From: an uncultured Clostridia bacterium | GTDB lineage: Bacteria; Bacillota_A; Clostridia; Oscillospirales; Oscillospiraceae | Assembly: GCA_949289625.1 (NCBI GenBank) | Contig: CASEPH010000373.1 | Span: 1 to 36,014, forward strand | Length of the DNA stretch: 36,014 nucleotides | Direction of reading: 5' to 3' | Shown: piece by piece, positions 6,826 through 15,857 of the stretch | How the letters are laid out: every line of letters starts with the position of its first letter | Numbering within the stretch: position 1 is the first letter of the stretch | Notes under the pieces: model-generated | The model's database searches: none | Told to the model about the DNA's origin: nothing | The model's input: only the letters and a program-made list of their open reading frames with translations | Position numbers and translations under genes: made by a program

Positions 6826-7779
6826 TTAAACATCCACATTGGCAGAAAGAATCAGCGTTTCCGCTTCCTCCCGCAACCTGGACAATTCCTGTTCCATGGA
6901 ACGCTGTTTTCGCTGTAGAAGGTCTAGATGGCCAAGCAGAGGACGCTTTGCATCGGAAATCTGGGTGCGGATCTGCTGGACCTGATGAAGCACAAAGGAA
7001 TCTACAAAGATATTATCCAGAAAGAAATCCGCAAATTGGAGCCCGGAGCCGACCCCCATGTCCGACCCCAGATCCAACTCCAGACCATGAATACTGCCAG
7101 AATACTGGATCAAGGCGCGCTGTAAGCTATCCATCAACTGCCGGACCCGATCCAGCTTATCATACTTGACCATATCGGTAAGGAATCCTCCGCCGATCAC
7201 ATCTACCATGCCCCAGTTGGATGCGCTATGAAGCAGTTCTTCCAGTTCCTCCATCAGCTCCAGCACTCTTGTACCCTCATTGTAAGCAGCCTGCAGCTCC
7301 GATTGGGTGCATTGGCCCGCGTCTGCCTTTTGGGAGAGTTCCTGGAGCTTCGTTGCCTGGGGGCCGCCCATTTGCAGGAGCAAACGGCGCTTCTCTCCCA
7401 ATGCTCGTTCGTATCGTCTAGGAGAATCCTCCAACTCGGACAACCGTTTTGACAGGTCCAGCCGCTGCTGGCGAAGTTCTGCCAACGTTCGTTCTGCATC
7501 CTGATATTTGTAAAAGGCAGCCTGTGCTTCCCGCTTGGCCTGTTCCAACTTCTCTTCCTTCTTGCCCATAGCGGAATAGAAGAGGCTGGATAGACTTCCC
7601 TGCTCCAGCCGGTCTGCCGCATCCTCCTTTGCCTCTGCTTCCGCAGCCAACTGGGGTAGTAAAGATTCCATTGTCGTGCATTTTTTATAAAGCTGGTCCA
7701 TTTCCTGCCGTAGACGGCCATATTCCGCCGCCTGTTGCTTCAATAGGCCCATCGCATGAGGGTCAAAATTCATGGCCAT
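6826..7779 (-). CDS. Coiled-coil protein of unknown function
   Basis: A 317-aa soluble, strongly helical protein. Residues about 10–140 and 270–310 are rich in Glu, Gln, Leu, Arg and Lys with heptad-like spacing, interrupted by GSLSSLFYSAMGKKEEKL and by a central Gly-rich part (NWGMVDVIGGGFLTDMVKYDK, about 195–215). No signal peptide or membrane segment is seen, and I do not recognise a named family. The ATG at 7779 has GGGGAG about six bases upstream; a second ATG follows two codons later. It is the first gene of the operon with the zinc-ribbon and DUF2752 membrane proteins, so a role with them is plausible but unproven. Confidence 0.75.
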   Translation of the reverse strand: MAMNFDPHAMGLLKQQAAEYGRLRQEMDQLYKKCTTMESLLPQLAAEAEAKEDAADRLEQGSLSSLFYSAMGKKEEKLEQAKREAQAAFYKYQDAERTLAELRQQRLDLSKRLSELEDSPRRYERALGEKRRLLLQMGGPQATKLQELSQKADAGQCTQSELQAAYNEGTRVLELMEELEELLHSASNWGMVDVIGGGFLTDMVKYDKLDRVRQLMDSLQRALIQYSGSIHGLELDLGSDMGVGSGLQFADFFLDNIFVDSFVLHQVQQIRTQISDAKRPLLGHLDLLQRKQRSMEQELSRLREEAETLILSANVDV

Positions 7780-7806
7780 TCCTGCTCCCCTTCATTTCTT
7801 GTTATC

Positions 7807-7835
7807 AATATATCTTATTTTGCCTAATCTGTAAA
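7807..7835 (-). promoter_or_regulatory. Promoter of the coiled-coil/DUF4234/DUF2752 operon
   Basis: The minus strand carries TTTACA (7830–7835), a 17-nt spacer and TATATT (7807–7812), about 28 bases before the first start codon, leaving a very short leader. Confidence 0.65.
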
Positions 7836-7905
7836 GATACTTCCTGTGCTTTTCCATCGCATATTTGTCTGCTTTTGTGAGATGCTGTCAAGGGAGGTGA
7901 ACGGT

Positions 7906-8106
7906 ATGTCGGTTTATTCGGATCAAGAGGCGATGTCATCCCTGCCCATGGGATTTGGGATGGCGCTGCTGCAAAACAAGGCGGCCAGGGATGCCTTTGA
8001 TGCGCTGCCCATGGATCAGCAAACACGGATTCTGGAGGGTGTCCATGGAATCCAGTCCAAGGCGGAGATGCAGCAGTATGTGGCGTCCATTCCAACGCTC
8101 CGGTAA
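7906..8106 (+). CDS. Small conserved-type protein, 66 aa
   Basis: A 66-aa soluble acidic/neutral protein beginning MSVYSDQEAMSSL. The first half is GMALLQNKAARDAFDALP and the second LEGVHGIQSKAEMQQYVASI. I know similar short proteins from Clostridia that keep the N-A/F-LP and H-I-S/Q-SK-EM-YV pattern, but no function is established. The ATG at 7906 is chosen because GGGAGGTG lies seven bases before it; the frame continues upstream to 7846 without an SD. It is a single gene, divergent from the coiled-coil operon and 107 nt before the VanW gene. Confidence 0.7.
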   Translation: MSVYSDQEAMSSLPMGFGMALLQNKAARDAFDALPMDQQTRILEGVHGIQSKAEMQQYVASIPTLR

Positions 8107-8145
8107 AACGGAGCGTACATTCTTGGATTGCTTCAAAGATAGGGT

Positions 8146-8174
8146 TTGCAATTTCAGGCGGTATTTTGTATAAT
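8146..8174 (+). promoter_or_regulatory. Promoter of the VanW-family gene
   Basis: TTGCAA (8146–8151), a 17-nt spacer and a perfect TATAAT (8169–8174) stand 40 bases before the start codon at 8214. Confidence 0.8.
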
Positions 8175-8213
8175 ACAGACATATTTTGCCGCTTTTCAAA
8201 AGGAGACCTTCAT

Positions 8214-10337
8214 ATGAATGATCATGAAAATAAAATCCAAAATACGGATGAAGGCATTTCCTCTCAATCTGTCCCAACCCCGGAACAGGAGTCCGCAGAA
8301 CAGTCATCCGAGGCATCTGTGTCCCCTGCTAAGGAGATTACGTCCGCAGAGATGATACAGGAGGAAACTCCGGATGAGGTTTCTTCCGAAGAATCCCCTG
8401 CTGAAAATCCGGCTACTGGGGCTTCTCAGAAACCGGATCACCCCAACACTATTGACGCCTCCATCCTTCCCCCTATTGATATGGGTCCCATCGCAACGGA
8501 GGAGACTGGGGAATCCCCGCACATACCGGTGGAAAAGCCCCGTAAATGGCGCAAGACATGGCAGCACCACCGGCTGTTTATCATCCTTACGTCGGTGTTT
8601 TTGCTGTTGGCGATCGCCATTGCCTCCGGTGTCAGCTATGTTTATTTTGTGATTCATCCCTATGAATCCTACGATAAAATTTTTCCCAATGTATACTGTG
8701 CCGGCATCAACCTGGGTGGCATGACCCCAGAAGAAGCCCAAAACGCTGTGGAGGAAGCCCTGCGGTATCCTGCCTACAGCGTCAAGGTCATCCTGCCAGA
8801 TTGCGAATACGTGTTCCAGCCGGAACAGGTCGGGATCACCCTCAATGGTGCGTCCATTGCCGAAAAGGCCTATGCCTACGGAAGATCCGATCCCAGTGCC
8901 TATGGCATGTATAAGGCCTATCGGGCTGCGGAGAAAACGGAATACCGACTTACTGCGGAAACCACGCTGGAATACAGCACGGAAGACATTCAGAATCTGG
9001 CAGTGCAAATATACCAGGAAACGGAGGTAAAGCCCACAGCTTCCACCACCACCTGTGACGACAGCACCCACACTGTCACATTGACCCTGGGTGCTCCTGG
9101 CTCCCGGATTGCACCGCAAACCATCTATGACGCTGTCTGCGCTGCCTTTGACAGCATGAATTTCTCCGACATTGAACTGGATTACGAAAAGGTGGAAATC
9201 GATATGACCGGCCTTCGTACCCTTTGTACGGAATCGGAGTCAAAGTTTTATGTAAATCCTGTGGATCCGGTTATTACTGCCAACGAGGAAACCCACGCCA
9301 TTGATCTCACCATGGGCACCCTGGGATGGAGTCTGGACGGCACCGCGCTATACAATCTGGCTTCAGAAGCGGTGGAAGCGGAGGATTACGGCCAGGTTTC
9401 TCTGGAGATGACCTCCATTGATCCCGTGGATGTGGATATTACCGCCGCTTATTCTGAACTGGCCTGTGAGCCCACAGAGCCTTACTATTACGCCGGCACG
9501 GTCTATGAGAGCCAATACGGATACACGTTGGATTGGGAAGCTGCTATCAATCAGATTCTGGACTCCACCTACGGAGAACAGCTCAGTATTCCCATGACGC
9601 CCATTGAGCCAAAGCTTACTGCCGAGGAGGTCCGGGCCGTGCTGTTCCGGGATGAGCTCTCCTCCTACAGCACGCCTCATACTTCCAACTCCAACCGGAC
9701 CAATAACCTGTCCCTGGCCTGCGAAGCCATCAACGGCACCGTCATCAACGCCGGTGAAACCTTTTCCTTTAACGACGTGGTGGGAGAACGCACTGCTGCC
9801 AAGGGCTATCGTTCCGCCACAGTCTATGTGGGCAGCGAATCCAAGGAAGAGTTGGGCGGTGGTATCTGCCAGGTCTCCTCTACTATTTATAATGCTGCCC
9901 TCTATGCAGAAATGGACATCACCTCCCGGGCCTGCCACACCTTCTTTGTCACCTATGTTCCCGGTGGTCTGGACGCCACCGTCTACTGGGGCTCTCTGGA
10001 CTTCTGCTTCCGGAACAATACGGACTATCCCATTCGCATTAACGCATGGGTCTCCGGCGGCTACGTTCATATCTCCATCGACGGCACCAAGACCAATGAC
10101 CATGTGGTAAAGCTGTCGAGCACATGTCTCAGTACGGAGCCCTACAGCACCGTTTATGAGCGAGACAGCTCCTTGCCCGCCGGATACGAAAAGGAAACCA
10201 CCTATCCCTATACGGGCTACACCTATGAGGCCTATCAGTATATTTATGATGGAAATGGAAACCTGCTTGAAACCAACTACTTGGGGAAGAGCAAATACGA
10301 TAAACGAGACCGGGTTATCACCATTGGAACCGGCTAA
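8214..10337 (+). CDS. VanW-family envelope protein with peptidoglycan-binding-4 repeats
   Basis: A 707-aa protein in three parts. Residues 1–118 are a Ser/Glu/Pro-rich, probably disordered cytoplasmic region with basic residues (RKWRKTWQHHR) just before the membrane. Residues about 121–147 form one transmembrane helix. The outer part has YoaR/peptidoglycan-binding-4-like units starting with VYCAGINLGGMTPEEAQNAV, then the VanW domain at about 475–620 (NLSLACEAINGTVINAGETF, then GGGICQVSSTIYNAALYAE). VanW proteins occur in glycopeptide-resistance clusters and widely in Gram-positives without known enzymology; no vanHAX genes are present here, so this is a housekeeping envelope homologue. The ATG at 8214 has AAGGAG eight bases before it. 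cdd follows after 13 nt. Confidence 0.88.
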   Translation: MNDHENKIQNTDEGISSQSVPTPEQESAEQSSEASVSPAKEITSAEMIQEETPDEVSSEESPAENPATGASQKPDHPNTIDASILPPIDMGPIATEETGESPHIPVEKPRKWRKTWQHHRLFIILTSVFLLLAIAIASGVSYVYFVIHPYESYDKIFPNVYCAGINLGGMTPEEAQNAVEEALRYPAYSVKVILPDCEYVFQPEQVGITLNGASIAEKAYAYGRSDPSAYGMYKAYRAAEKTEYRLTAETTLEYSTEDIQNLAVQIYQETEVKPTASTTTCDDSTHTVTLTLGAPGSRIAPQTIYDAVCAAFDSMNFSDIELDYEKVEIDMTGLRTLCTESESKFYVNPVDPVITANEETHAIDLTMGTLGWSLDGTALYNLASEAVEAEDYGQVSLEMTSIDPVDVDITAAYSELACEPTEPYYYAGTVYESQYGYTLDWEAAINQILDSTYGEQLSIPMTPIEPKLTAEEVRAVLFRDELSSYSTPHTSNSNRTNNLSLACEAINGTVINAGETFSFNDVVGERTAAKGYRSATVYVGSESKEELGGGICQVSSTIYNAALYAEMDITSRACHTFFVTYVPGGLDATVYWGSLDFCFRNNTDYPIRINAWVSGGYVHISIDGTKTNDHVVKLSSTCLSTEPYSTVYERDSSLPAGYEKETTYPYTGYTYEAYQYIYDGNGNLLETNYLGKSKYDKRDRVITIGTG

Positions 10338-10350
10338 AGGAGGGTGGAAC

Positions 10351-10767
10351 TTGACTCCGGAAGCACTTTTAGAAGCCGCCGAAGAAGCCATGGGAAGAGC
10401 CTATGCTCCCTATTCCGGCTATCAGGTGGGAGCGGCACTGCTAACCACAGATGGTAGGGTCTATCAGGGCTGCAATATCGAAAATGCAAGCTTCTCCCCC
10501 ACTGTCTGTGCCGAACGCTCCGCCTTTTTTAAAGCTGTCTACGATGGCGTGCGTTCATTTCAGGCCATTGCTATTGTCGGTGGAAAAGACGGTAAAATAT
10601 CCGGTGCTTTTCCACCCTGTGGCGTTTGCCGTCAGGTTATGCGAGAATTTTGCCAGGAAGACTTTGTCGTTTATATGGGTACCGGAAACGGAAAGTATGT
10701 CCAGCGAACCCTAGGGGAATTGCTGCCCTGCAGTTTCTCCGCCCAAGAACACATGACTGAATTATGA
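10351..10767 (+). CDS. cdd: Cytidine deaminase
   Basis: A 138-aa zinc enzyme that converts cytidine and deoxycytidine to uridine forms in pyrimidine salvage. The first zinc motif is TVCAERSAF (Cys with catalytic Glu) and the second PPCGVCRQVM; substrate residues sit in the NIENASFSP segment. Length and motifs fit homotetrameric Cdd. The start is TTG at 10351 with AAAGGAGGG seven bases ahead; upstream extension of the frame runs through the VanW gene and is discarded. It lies just before a nucleoside ABC transporter, and together they form a local nucleoside uptake and salvage set, though the transporter has its own promoter. Confidence 0.94.
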   Translation: MTPEALLEAAEEAMGRAYAPYSGYQVGAALLTTDGRVYQGCNIENASFSPTVCAERSAFFKAVYDGVRSFQAIAIVGGKDGKISGAFPPCGVCRQVMREFCQEDFVVYMGTGNGKYVQRTLGELLPCSFSAQEHMTEL

Positions 10768-10806
10768 CGCGTTTTTTACGAATATTTATAAATTTTAAAA
10801 AAATAG

Positions 10807-10835
10807 TTGATTTTTTCTGTGCAATATGTCAGAAT
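10807..10835 (+). promoter_or_regulatory. Candidate promoter of the BMP lipoprotein gene with a shared 16-nt element
   Basis: TTGATT at 10807–10812 and a weak −10 CAGAAT at 10830–10835 (17-nt spacer) lie 47 bases before the start codon. The spacer region 10812–10827 reads TTTTTCTGTGCAATAT, and exactly the same 16 bases recur at 12102–12117 in the promoter of the transporter ATPase, at nearly the same distance from its −10. That suggests a common regulator. Confidence 0.55.
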
Positions 10836-10881
10836 AGGGCTGCAGTGTAGACTGCAATTGATTTGAAACGGAGGCTTTACC

Positions 10882-12021
10882 ATGAAGAAATTGCTCTCGC
10901 TTCTCCTTGCAGCTGCCATGATGCTTGTTGTCTTTTCCGGATGCGGAACGGCGGAAAGCAGTACCTCTGACACTGCTTCCACCGGCACTTCTGCGACTGA
11001 AGAAGCAGCTGCTCCCGGCTCTCAGGCGGAACCCAAAAGTAACGAAAAGATCGCACTGGTAACCGATGTGGGAAACATTGATGACGAATCCTTCAATCAG
11101 ACCTGCTGGGAGGCTGTGGTGGCCTACGGCGAAGCCAACGGCGTGGAAACCATTTATTATAAGCCGACAGAAGATTCAACAGATTCCCGCGTCCTCTCCA
11201 TCACCCAGGCTGTGAACGAGGGCGCCACTGTGGTGGTACTACCTGGCTATCTTTTCGGTGAGGCTATCGGACTGACCCAGGACAAGTTCCCAGACGTCAA
11301 GTTTATTGCGGTAGACGTGGGTGAAGGCGATCTGGGCGATACCAAGCTGGCTTCCAACGCCTATTCCATGGTGTTCCATGAGGAGCAGGCAGGCTATCTG
11401 GCCGGATATGCAGCGGTCAAGGAAGGCTATACCAAACTGGGCTTCTTGGGCGGCATCGAGGTTCCCGCCGTGCAGCGGTATGGATATGGCTATATCCAAG
11501 GCGTTGATGCAGCTGCGGAAGAGATGGGCGTGGACGTGGAACTCAAATACACCTACGGCGGCCAGTTCTTTGGCGATGCGAATATTACTGCCAAAATGGA
11601 GGGCTGGTACTCCGACGGCACTGAGGTTGTCTTTGCCTGTGGCGGCAGCATCTATACCTCCGCAGTGGAAGCTGCGAATAAGTACGAAGGCAAAGTCATT
11701 GGCGTAGACGTGGACCAGTCCCATATCGACCCCTGTATTATTACCTCGGCCATGAAAGGCCTGTATTCAGCCACCTATACCGCGCTGGAAACCTATTTTG
11801 GTGGGAAATGGGATACCATTGGCGGCACCCTGGCAAACCTGTCTCTAACGGAAGGTGACTATGTGGGCCTTCCCACCGATACTTGGAGTTTGAAGAACTT
11901 TACCGTGGATGAGTATAACACCCTTGTCGATGGCATCAAAAACGGTTCTGTTTCCATTTCTGACAGTATCGAGGCTATGCCAGAGGTTGGCGCTCATGTC
12001 ACGCTAACAAAGATCAGTTAA
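10882..12021 (+). CDS. BMP-family nucleoside-binding lipoprotein
   Basis: A 379-aa surface lipoprotein, the likely substrate receptor of the ABC transporter that follows. A signal peptide with lipobox (VVFSGC, Cys near residue 22) is followed by a Ser/Thr/Ala-rich linker and the basic membrane protein fold: IALVTDVGNIDDESFNQTCW near residue 55, FPDVKFIAVD, HEEQAGYLAGYAA, KLGFLGGIEVPAVQRYGYGY, VVFACGGSIYTSAVEAA and VIGVDVDQS. BMP/PnrA proteins of this type bind purine and other nucleosides. The ATG at 10882 has CGGAGG about nine bases upstream. A terminator follows, so the receptor can be made in excess over the membrane components. Confidence 0.93.
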   Translation: MKKLLSLLLAAAMMLVVFSGCGTAESSTSDTASTGTSATEEAAAPGSQAEPKSNEKIALVTDVGNIDDESFNQTCWEAVVAYGEANGVETIYYKPTEDSTDSRVLSITQAVNEGATVVVLPGYLFGEAIGLTQDKFPDVKFIAVDVGEGDLGDTKLASNAYSMVFHEEQAGYLAGYAAVKEGYTKLGFLGGIEVPAVQRYGYGYIQGVDAAAEEMGVDVELKYTYGGQFFGDANITAKMEGWYSDGTEVVFACGGSIYTSAVEAANKYEGKVIGVDVDQSHIDPCIITSAMKGLYSATYTALETYFGGKWDTIGGTLANLSLTEGDYVGLPTDTWSLKNFTVDEYNTLVDGIKNGSVSISDSIEAMPEVGAHVTLTKIS

Positions 12022-12034
12022 ACCTTCTTAATAG

Positions 12035-12067
12035 AAAAAGCCACGGATTGAATTCCGTGGCTTTTTT
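12035..12067 (+). terminator. Terminator after the BMP gene
   Basis: AAAAAGCCACGGA (12035–12047), a six-base loop, and TCCGTGGCTTTTTT (12054–12067) form a stem of up to 13 pairs with a built-in T run, 14 bases after the stop. Partial readthrough would link it to the ATPase gene. Confidence 0.9.
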
Positions 12068-12074
12068 GCAAAAG

Positions 12075-12127
12075 TGCACAGAAATTCATGGCTTTGCTTG
12101 CTTTTTCTGTGCAATATCCTGTATAAT
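12075..12127 (+). promoter_or_regulatory. Promoter of the transporter operon with inverted repeat
   Basis: TTGCTT (12098–12103), an 18-nt spacer and perfect TATAAT (12122–12127) precede the ATPase gene. TGCACAGAAA (12075–12084) is perfectly inverted at TTTCTGTGCA (12104–12113), 19 bases apart, and the second arm lies between −35 and −10. The second arm belongs to the 16-nt element (12102–12117) shared with the BMP promoter. This looks like an operator region for a repressor; the factor is unknown. Confidence 0.6.
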
Positions 12128-12157
12128 ACCCATGTGGATCACAGAAGAAGGGAGATG

Positions 12158-13702
12158 ATGGACGTGAGCGAATATGTCATAGAAATGCTGAACATCACCA
12201 AGGAATTTCCCGGGATCAAAGCCAATGATGACATTACGCTTCGTCTAAAAAAGGGTGAAGTCCATGCACTGTTGGGAGAAAACGGCGCGGGAAAATCCAC
12301 CTTGATGAGCGTATTGTTCGGCCTGTATCAGCCGGAGTCTGGAACCATCAAAAAGGACGGCACTGTGGTAGAAATCAAAAACCCCAACGATGCCACGGCC
12401 CTGCATATCGGTATGGTGCATCAACATTTCAAACTTGTGGAATGCTTTACTGTGCTGGATAACATCATTCTAGGCTGTGAACCCTGTAAGGGCGGTCTCT
12501 TGAATCGGAATGAAGCCCGCCAGCGCGTGGAAGCTCTTTCGGAAAAATATGGGCTCCGGATTGATCCTGACGCCAAAATCGAGGATATTTCTGTAGGTAT
12601 GCAGCAGCGAGTAGAGATTTTGAAGATGCTCTACCGGGAGAATGAAATCCTGATTTTTGACGAGCCCACGGCCGTGTTGACCCCTCAGGAAATTGACGAG
12701 CTGATGGAGATTATGCGAAACTTCACAAAAGAAGGCAAAAGCATTCTGTTTATTACGCATAAGCTGGCGGAAATCATGGCGGTGGCGGACCGGTGTACCG
12801 TACTGCGAAAGGGAAAATGCATGGGCACCGTGGAAATATCCAAGACAAATATTCAGCAGCTGTCCAATATGATGGTGGGACGAGACGTGGAAATGACCGT
12901 TTCCAAAGCACTGAGCACCCCTGGTGATCCCATATTGGACGTGGCACACCTGACCGTTCCCTCCAAGATTCACAAAAATAACGCTGTAAAGGACGTATCC
13001 TTTCAGGTTTGCAGCGGTGAGATCGTATGCATTGCCGGAATTGAGGGAAATGGCCAGTCGGAACTGGTCTATGCGCTAACAGGTCTTGAAAAGCCTGTAT
13101 CGGGTACGATTCGACTCAGTGGCAATGATATTACCAGAGCTTCCATTCGATCCAGAAGCAAACTCGGGATGAGTCATATACCAGAGGACCGGCACAAGCA
13201 CGGTCTTATATTGGATTTTACCCTGGAAGAAAACTTAGTTTTGCAGCGGTATTGGGAACCGGAATTTCAAAAAGGCGGCATCATCAATCAGCCCGCTGTT
13301 CGCCAGTATGCGGAAAAGCTGATCAACCAGTATGACGTACGATCTGGCCAGGGACCTGTCACCACAGTCCGTTCTATGTCCGGTGGAAATCAGCAAAAGG
13401 CTATTATTGCCCGGGAAATCGATAAAAAGCCGGAACTGCTGGTGGCGGTTCAGCCCACGCGCGGATTGGATATAGGCGCCATTGAGTATATCCACCGACA
13501 GCTTGTAGCCCAGCGGGATGCTGGCAAAGCCGTGCTGCTGATCTCCCTGGAACTGGATGAGGTGATGAATGTATCCGACCGAATCCTGGTGATGTACGAG
13601 GGCGAGCTGGTGGGAGAATTTAATCCGAAGACCACCGACGTTCAGACTCTGGGACTCTATATGTCCGGCGCCAAACGGGGCCATCGCTTTGAGGAGGGAT
13701 AG
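12158..13702 (+). CDS. Nucleoside ABC transporter ATP-binding protein (twin ATPase)
   Basis: A 514-aa cytoplasmic protein with two fused ABC domains, as in RbsA/NupA-type importers. Domain 1 has [11 protein letters not shown] (Walker A), [11 protein letters not shown] (signature) and [11 protein letters not shown] (Walker B). Domain 2 has the degenerate [20 protein letters not shown] and [10 protein letters not shown], in which the usual Asp-Glu of Walker B is changed, as is common for this subfamily. Start choice is uncertain: ATGs at 12155 and 12158 sit very close to AAGGGAG, while GTG at 12164 has a better nine-base spacing; 12158 is given. Upstream extension to 12074 is discarded. The neighbours (BMP receptor, two permeases, cdd) indicate nucleoside import. 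Confidence 0.92.
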   Translation: MDVSEYVIEMLNITKEFPGIKANDDITLRLKKGEVHALLGENGAGKSTLMSVLFGLYQPESGTIKKDGTVVEIKNPNDATALHIGMVHQHFKLVECFTVLDNIILGCEPCKGGLLNRNEARQRVEALSEKYGLRIDPDAKIEDISVGMQQRVEILKMLYRENEILIFDEPTAVLTPQEIDELMEIMRNFTKEGKSILFITHKLAEIMAVADRCTVLRKGKCMGTVEISKTNIQQLSNMMVGRDVEMTVSKALSTPGDPILDVAHLTVPSKIHKNNAVKDVSFQVCSGEIVCIAGIEGNGQSELVYALTGLEKPVSGTIRLSGNDITRASIRSRSKLGMSHIPEDRHKHGLILDFTLEENLVLQRYWEPEFQKGGIINQPAVRQYAEKLINQYDVRSGQGPVTTVRSMSGGNQQKAIIAREIDKKPELLVAVQPTRGLDIGAIEYIHRQLVAQRDAGKAVLLISLELDEVMNVSDRILVMYEGELVGEFNPKTTDVQTLGLYMSGAKRGHRFEEG

Positions 13703-13705
13703 ATC

Positions 13706-14872
13706 ATGAAAAAGAAACCAGACTCTCCCTTGCTGCGTCAGCACAGTCCTGTGGCGTTATTTTCCTCCCTGGTCTGTGTTGTGGTGGGGCTGCTGCTGGG
13801 TTACCTGATCCTGCTGGGACTTAACCCGGAAGGCGCTTGGTCCCAAGGCTTCCGCAGAATCCTCCTGGGCGGGTTCTATATGCAGCCCATTGGCATCGGC
13901 AAGGAAATCGCCCAGGCCGCTCCCCTGATTATGACCGGTCTCTCTGTGGGCTTTGCCTTTAAAACGGGACTCTTTAACATCGGAGCTGCCGGACAATATA
14001 CTGTCGGAGCCTTTGGCGCGCTGTATTTTGCCATTGTGCTGAAATGTCCCTGGTGGGTGTGCCTGCTGGCATCCGCCGTTTTTGGAGCGATTTGGGGCGC
14101 AATTCCTGGTATTTTCAAGGCGTTCCTCAATGTCAACGAGGTCATTACCGCCATCATGTTTAACTGGATCGGATTGTATGCAGTAAATACGCTGATCTAC
14201 GGCGGCGGTACCGGTATTATGTACGACGCCACAAAAACAAAATCCTACAGCCTGCGTACAAATTTCCCGGATGCGGTGATTCCGGATTTCGGTTTGGCGG
14301 ATAAGTTTATGAATCAGTCCACCACCATCGCCATTTTTATCGCCATTCTCATTGCGATCCTGATCTGGATCATCGTCAACAAGACTGTCTTTGGGTACGA
14401 ACTCAAAGCCTGCGGCCACAACAAGGACGCTGCCCGGTATGCCGGCATCAACGAGAAAAAGAACATCGTGTTGTCCATGGTGATTGCAGGAGCTCTGGCA
14501 GGTTTAGGCGCTGGCCTCTATTATCTCTCTGGCATTGCCGAGTGGAACCCCCAGGATTCCACCGCCCTTCCAGGCATCGGCTTTGACGGTATTTCCGTTG
14601 CACTGCTGGCATCATCCAATCCCATTGGCACCATCTTCTCTGCCATTTTCATTTCCCATATTTCCACTGGCGGCAGTTTTATGGATACCAACGTATTCCC
14701 CCCGGAGATCGCGGATATTATCTCCGGTGTGGTAATTTACCTGTGCGCCTTCTCCCTTTTGATCCGCAATTGGCTTTCCGGCTCTCTGTTCCGCCGGAAA
14801 GGAAATCAGAAGGTCCCGGCGTCCGGTCCACCGGAAAACCAGGATGCCCCAGGAGAGGAGGATCAGCCATGA
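13706..14872 (+). CDS. Nucleoside ABC transporter permease, first subunit
   Basis: A 388-aa polytopic membrane protein of the BPD_transp_2 (LivH/M, RbsC-like) family, close to YufP/NupB. About eight to ten hydrophobic segments are visible. Family marks include the early FKTGLFNIGAAGQYTVGAFG, VITAIMFNWIGLY, ACGHNKDAARYAGIN (cytoplasmic coupling loop) and ALPGIGFDGISVALLA. The C terminus is a Pro/Glu-rich tail. The ATG is four bases after the ATPase stop with GAGGAGGG upstream, and its TGA overlaps the next ATG by four bases, so the three genes are translationally linked. Confidence 0.92.
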   Translation: MKKKPDSPLLRQHSPVALFSSLVCVVVGLLLGYLILLGLNPEGAWSQGFRRILLGGFYMQPIGIGKEIAQAAPLIMTGLSVGFAFKTGLFNIGAAGQYTVGAFGALYFAIVLKCPWWVCLLASAVFGAIWGAIPGIFKAFLNVNEVITAIMFNWIGLYAVNTLIYGGGTGIMYDATKTKSYSLRTNFPDAVIPDFGLADKFMNQSTTIAIFIAILIAILIWIIVNKTVFGYELKACGHNKDAARYAGINEKKNIVLSMVIAGALAGLGAGLYYLSGIAEWNPQDSTALPGIGFDGISVALLASSNPIGTIFSAIFISHISTGGSFMDTNVFPPEIADIISGVVIYLCAFSLLIRNWLSGSLFRRKGNQKVPASGPPENQDAPGEEDQP

Positions 14873-15786
14873 TGCTTTTGTTGAAATATACGCTGATGTA
14901 TGCCATGGTACTGATGCTGGTTGCCCTGGGTGGAATGTTTTCCGAGCATTCCGGCATTATCAATATTGCCCTGGAAGGGATCATGGTCATTGGCGGGCTG
15001 GTGGGCGTTCTGCTCATTCGCCTCTTCCCCCCTGCCATGCCTGCATGGCTTCTTGTGACGTTGAGCATTCTTGGCTCCGCCCTGTTCGGAGGAATCTATT
15101 CCTCCCTGCTGGCCTTTGCTTCCGTGAATTTGAAAGCGGACCAAACCATTGGCGGCACAGCGCTGAATTTGCTGGCCACGGCTATTGCACTGGTGGCCGC
15201 AAAACGCTTTAATGGTTCCCAATCTGGAAAAATCGACTTTGACAACACCGCGTTTTCCTTTGACATTGGTCCCCTTTCCGTCAATGTATTTTTGTTTTTG
15301 GGTCTTGTGTTATTGGTTGTATCCTATGTGATGCTATACCGGACTCGGTTTGGGCTTCGGCTTCAGGCCTGTGGTGAGCATCCCCAGGCAGCAGATTCCG
15401 TCGGAATCAACGTCTATAAGATGCGCTGGTGTGGTGTGCTGATCTCTGGTTTTCTGGGCGGTATAGGCGGGTTTGCTTACATCGTTCCGGCAGTATCCTC
15501 CTGGAACTTTGAGGTAGGTGTGGCCGGCATGGGCTTCCTGGCTTTGGCCGTCATGATCTTCGGGCAATGGAAACCCTTCCGGATCTTTGGCGCTGCGCTG
15601 TTTTTTGCGGTGTTCAAGGCCCTGGCCAATATCGCAGATTCCTCCTTCCTGGCGTTTCTCCAGTGGCCCAAGGAGATTTACAACATGATGCCCTTTATTG
15701 CCTCTATGGTTATCCTGGCCTTCACCTCCAAGAAATCTAAAGCACCTAAGGCCGAGGGAATCCCCTATGATAAAAGTTCTAGATAG
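14869..15786 (+). CDS. Nucleoside ABC transporter permease, second subunit
   Basis: A 305-aa polytopic membrane protein, the YufQ/NupC-like partner of the preceding permease. Marks are SEHSGIINIALEGIMVIGGL near the N terminus, GGTALNLLATAIAL, QACGEHPQAADSVGINVYKM (coupling loop) and MGFLALAVMIFGQW. The start is the ATG at 14869 inside the ATGA overlap; GAGGAGGA is just upstream, and a second ATG lies one codon later. Upstream extension to 14743 falls inside the first permease gene and is rejected. A strong terminator follows 31 bases after the stop. Confidence 0.92.
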   Translation: MMLLLKYTLMYAMVLMLVALGGMFSEHSGIINIALEGIMVIGGLVGVLLIRLFPPAMPAWLLVTLSILGSALFGGIYSSLLAFASVNLKADQTIGGTALNLLATAIALVAAKRFNGSQSGKIDFDNTAFSFDIGPLSVNVFLFLGLVLLVVSYVMLYRTRFGLRLQACGEHPQAADSVGINVYKMRWCGVLISGFLGGIGGFAYIVPAVSSWNFEVGVAGMGFLALAVMIFGQWKPFRIFGAALFFAVFKALANIADSSFLAFLQWPKEIYNMMPFIASMVILAFTSKKSKAPKAEGIPYDKSSR

Positions 15787-15817
15787 CCTCAATGAGATGC
15801 CTTGATCTTTCTAATCA

Positions 15818-15857
15818 AATTAAGGACCCGCTGCCCCTTTGCAGCGGGTCCTTAATT
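15818..15857. terminator. Bidirectional terminator between permease and MaoC-like gene
   Basis: A perfect 17-bp stem (15818–15834 with 15841–15857) with a six-base loop CCCTTT has A/T-rich ends in both directions, so it can end transcription of the convergent permease and MaoC-like genes. The TAA stop of the MaoC-like gene (15856–15858) overlaps the stem end. Confidence 0.9.

Noticed and set aside
8214..10337. Vancomycin resistance cluster
   Set aside because: Only a VanW-family protein is present; no vanHAX, vanRS or vanY genes surround it, and VanW domains are common in ordinary envelope proteins.
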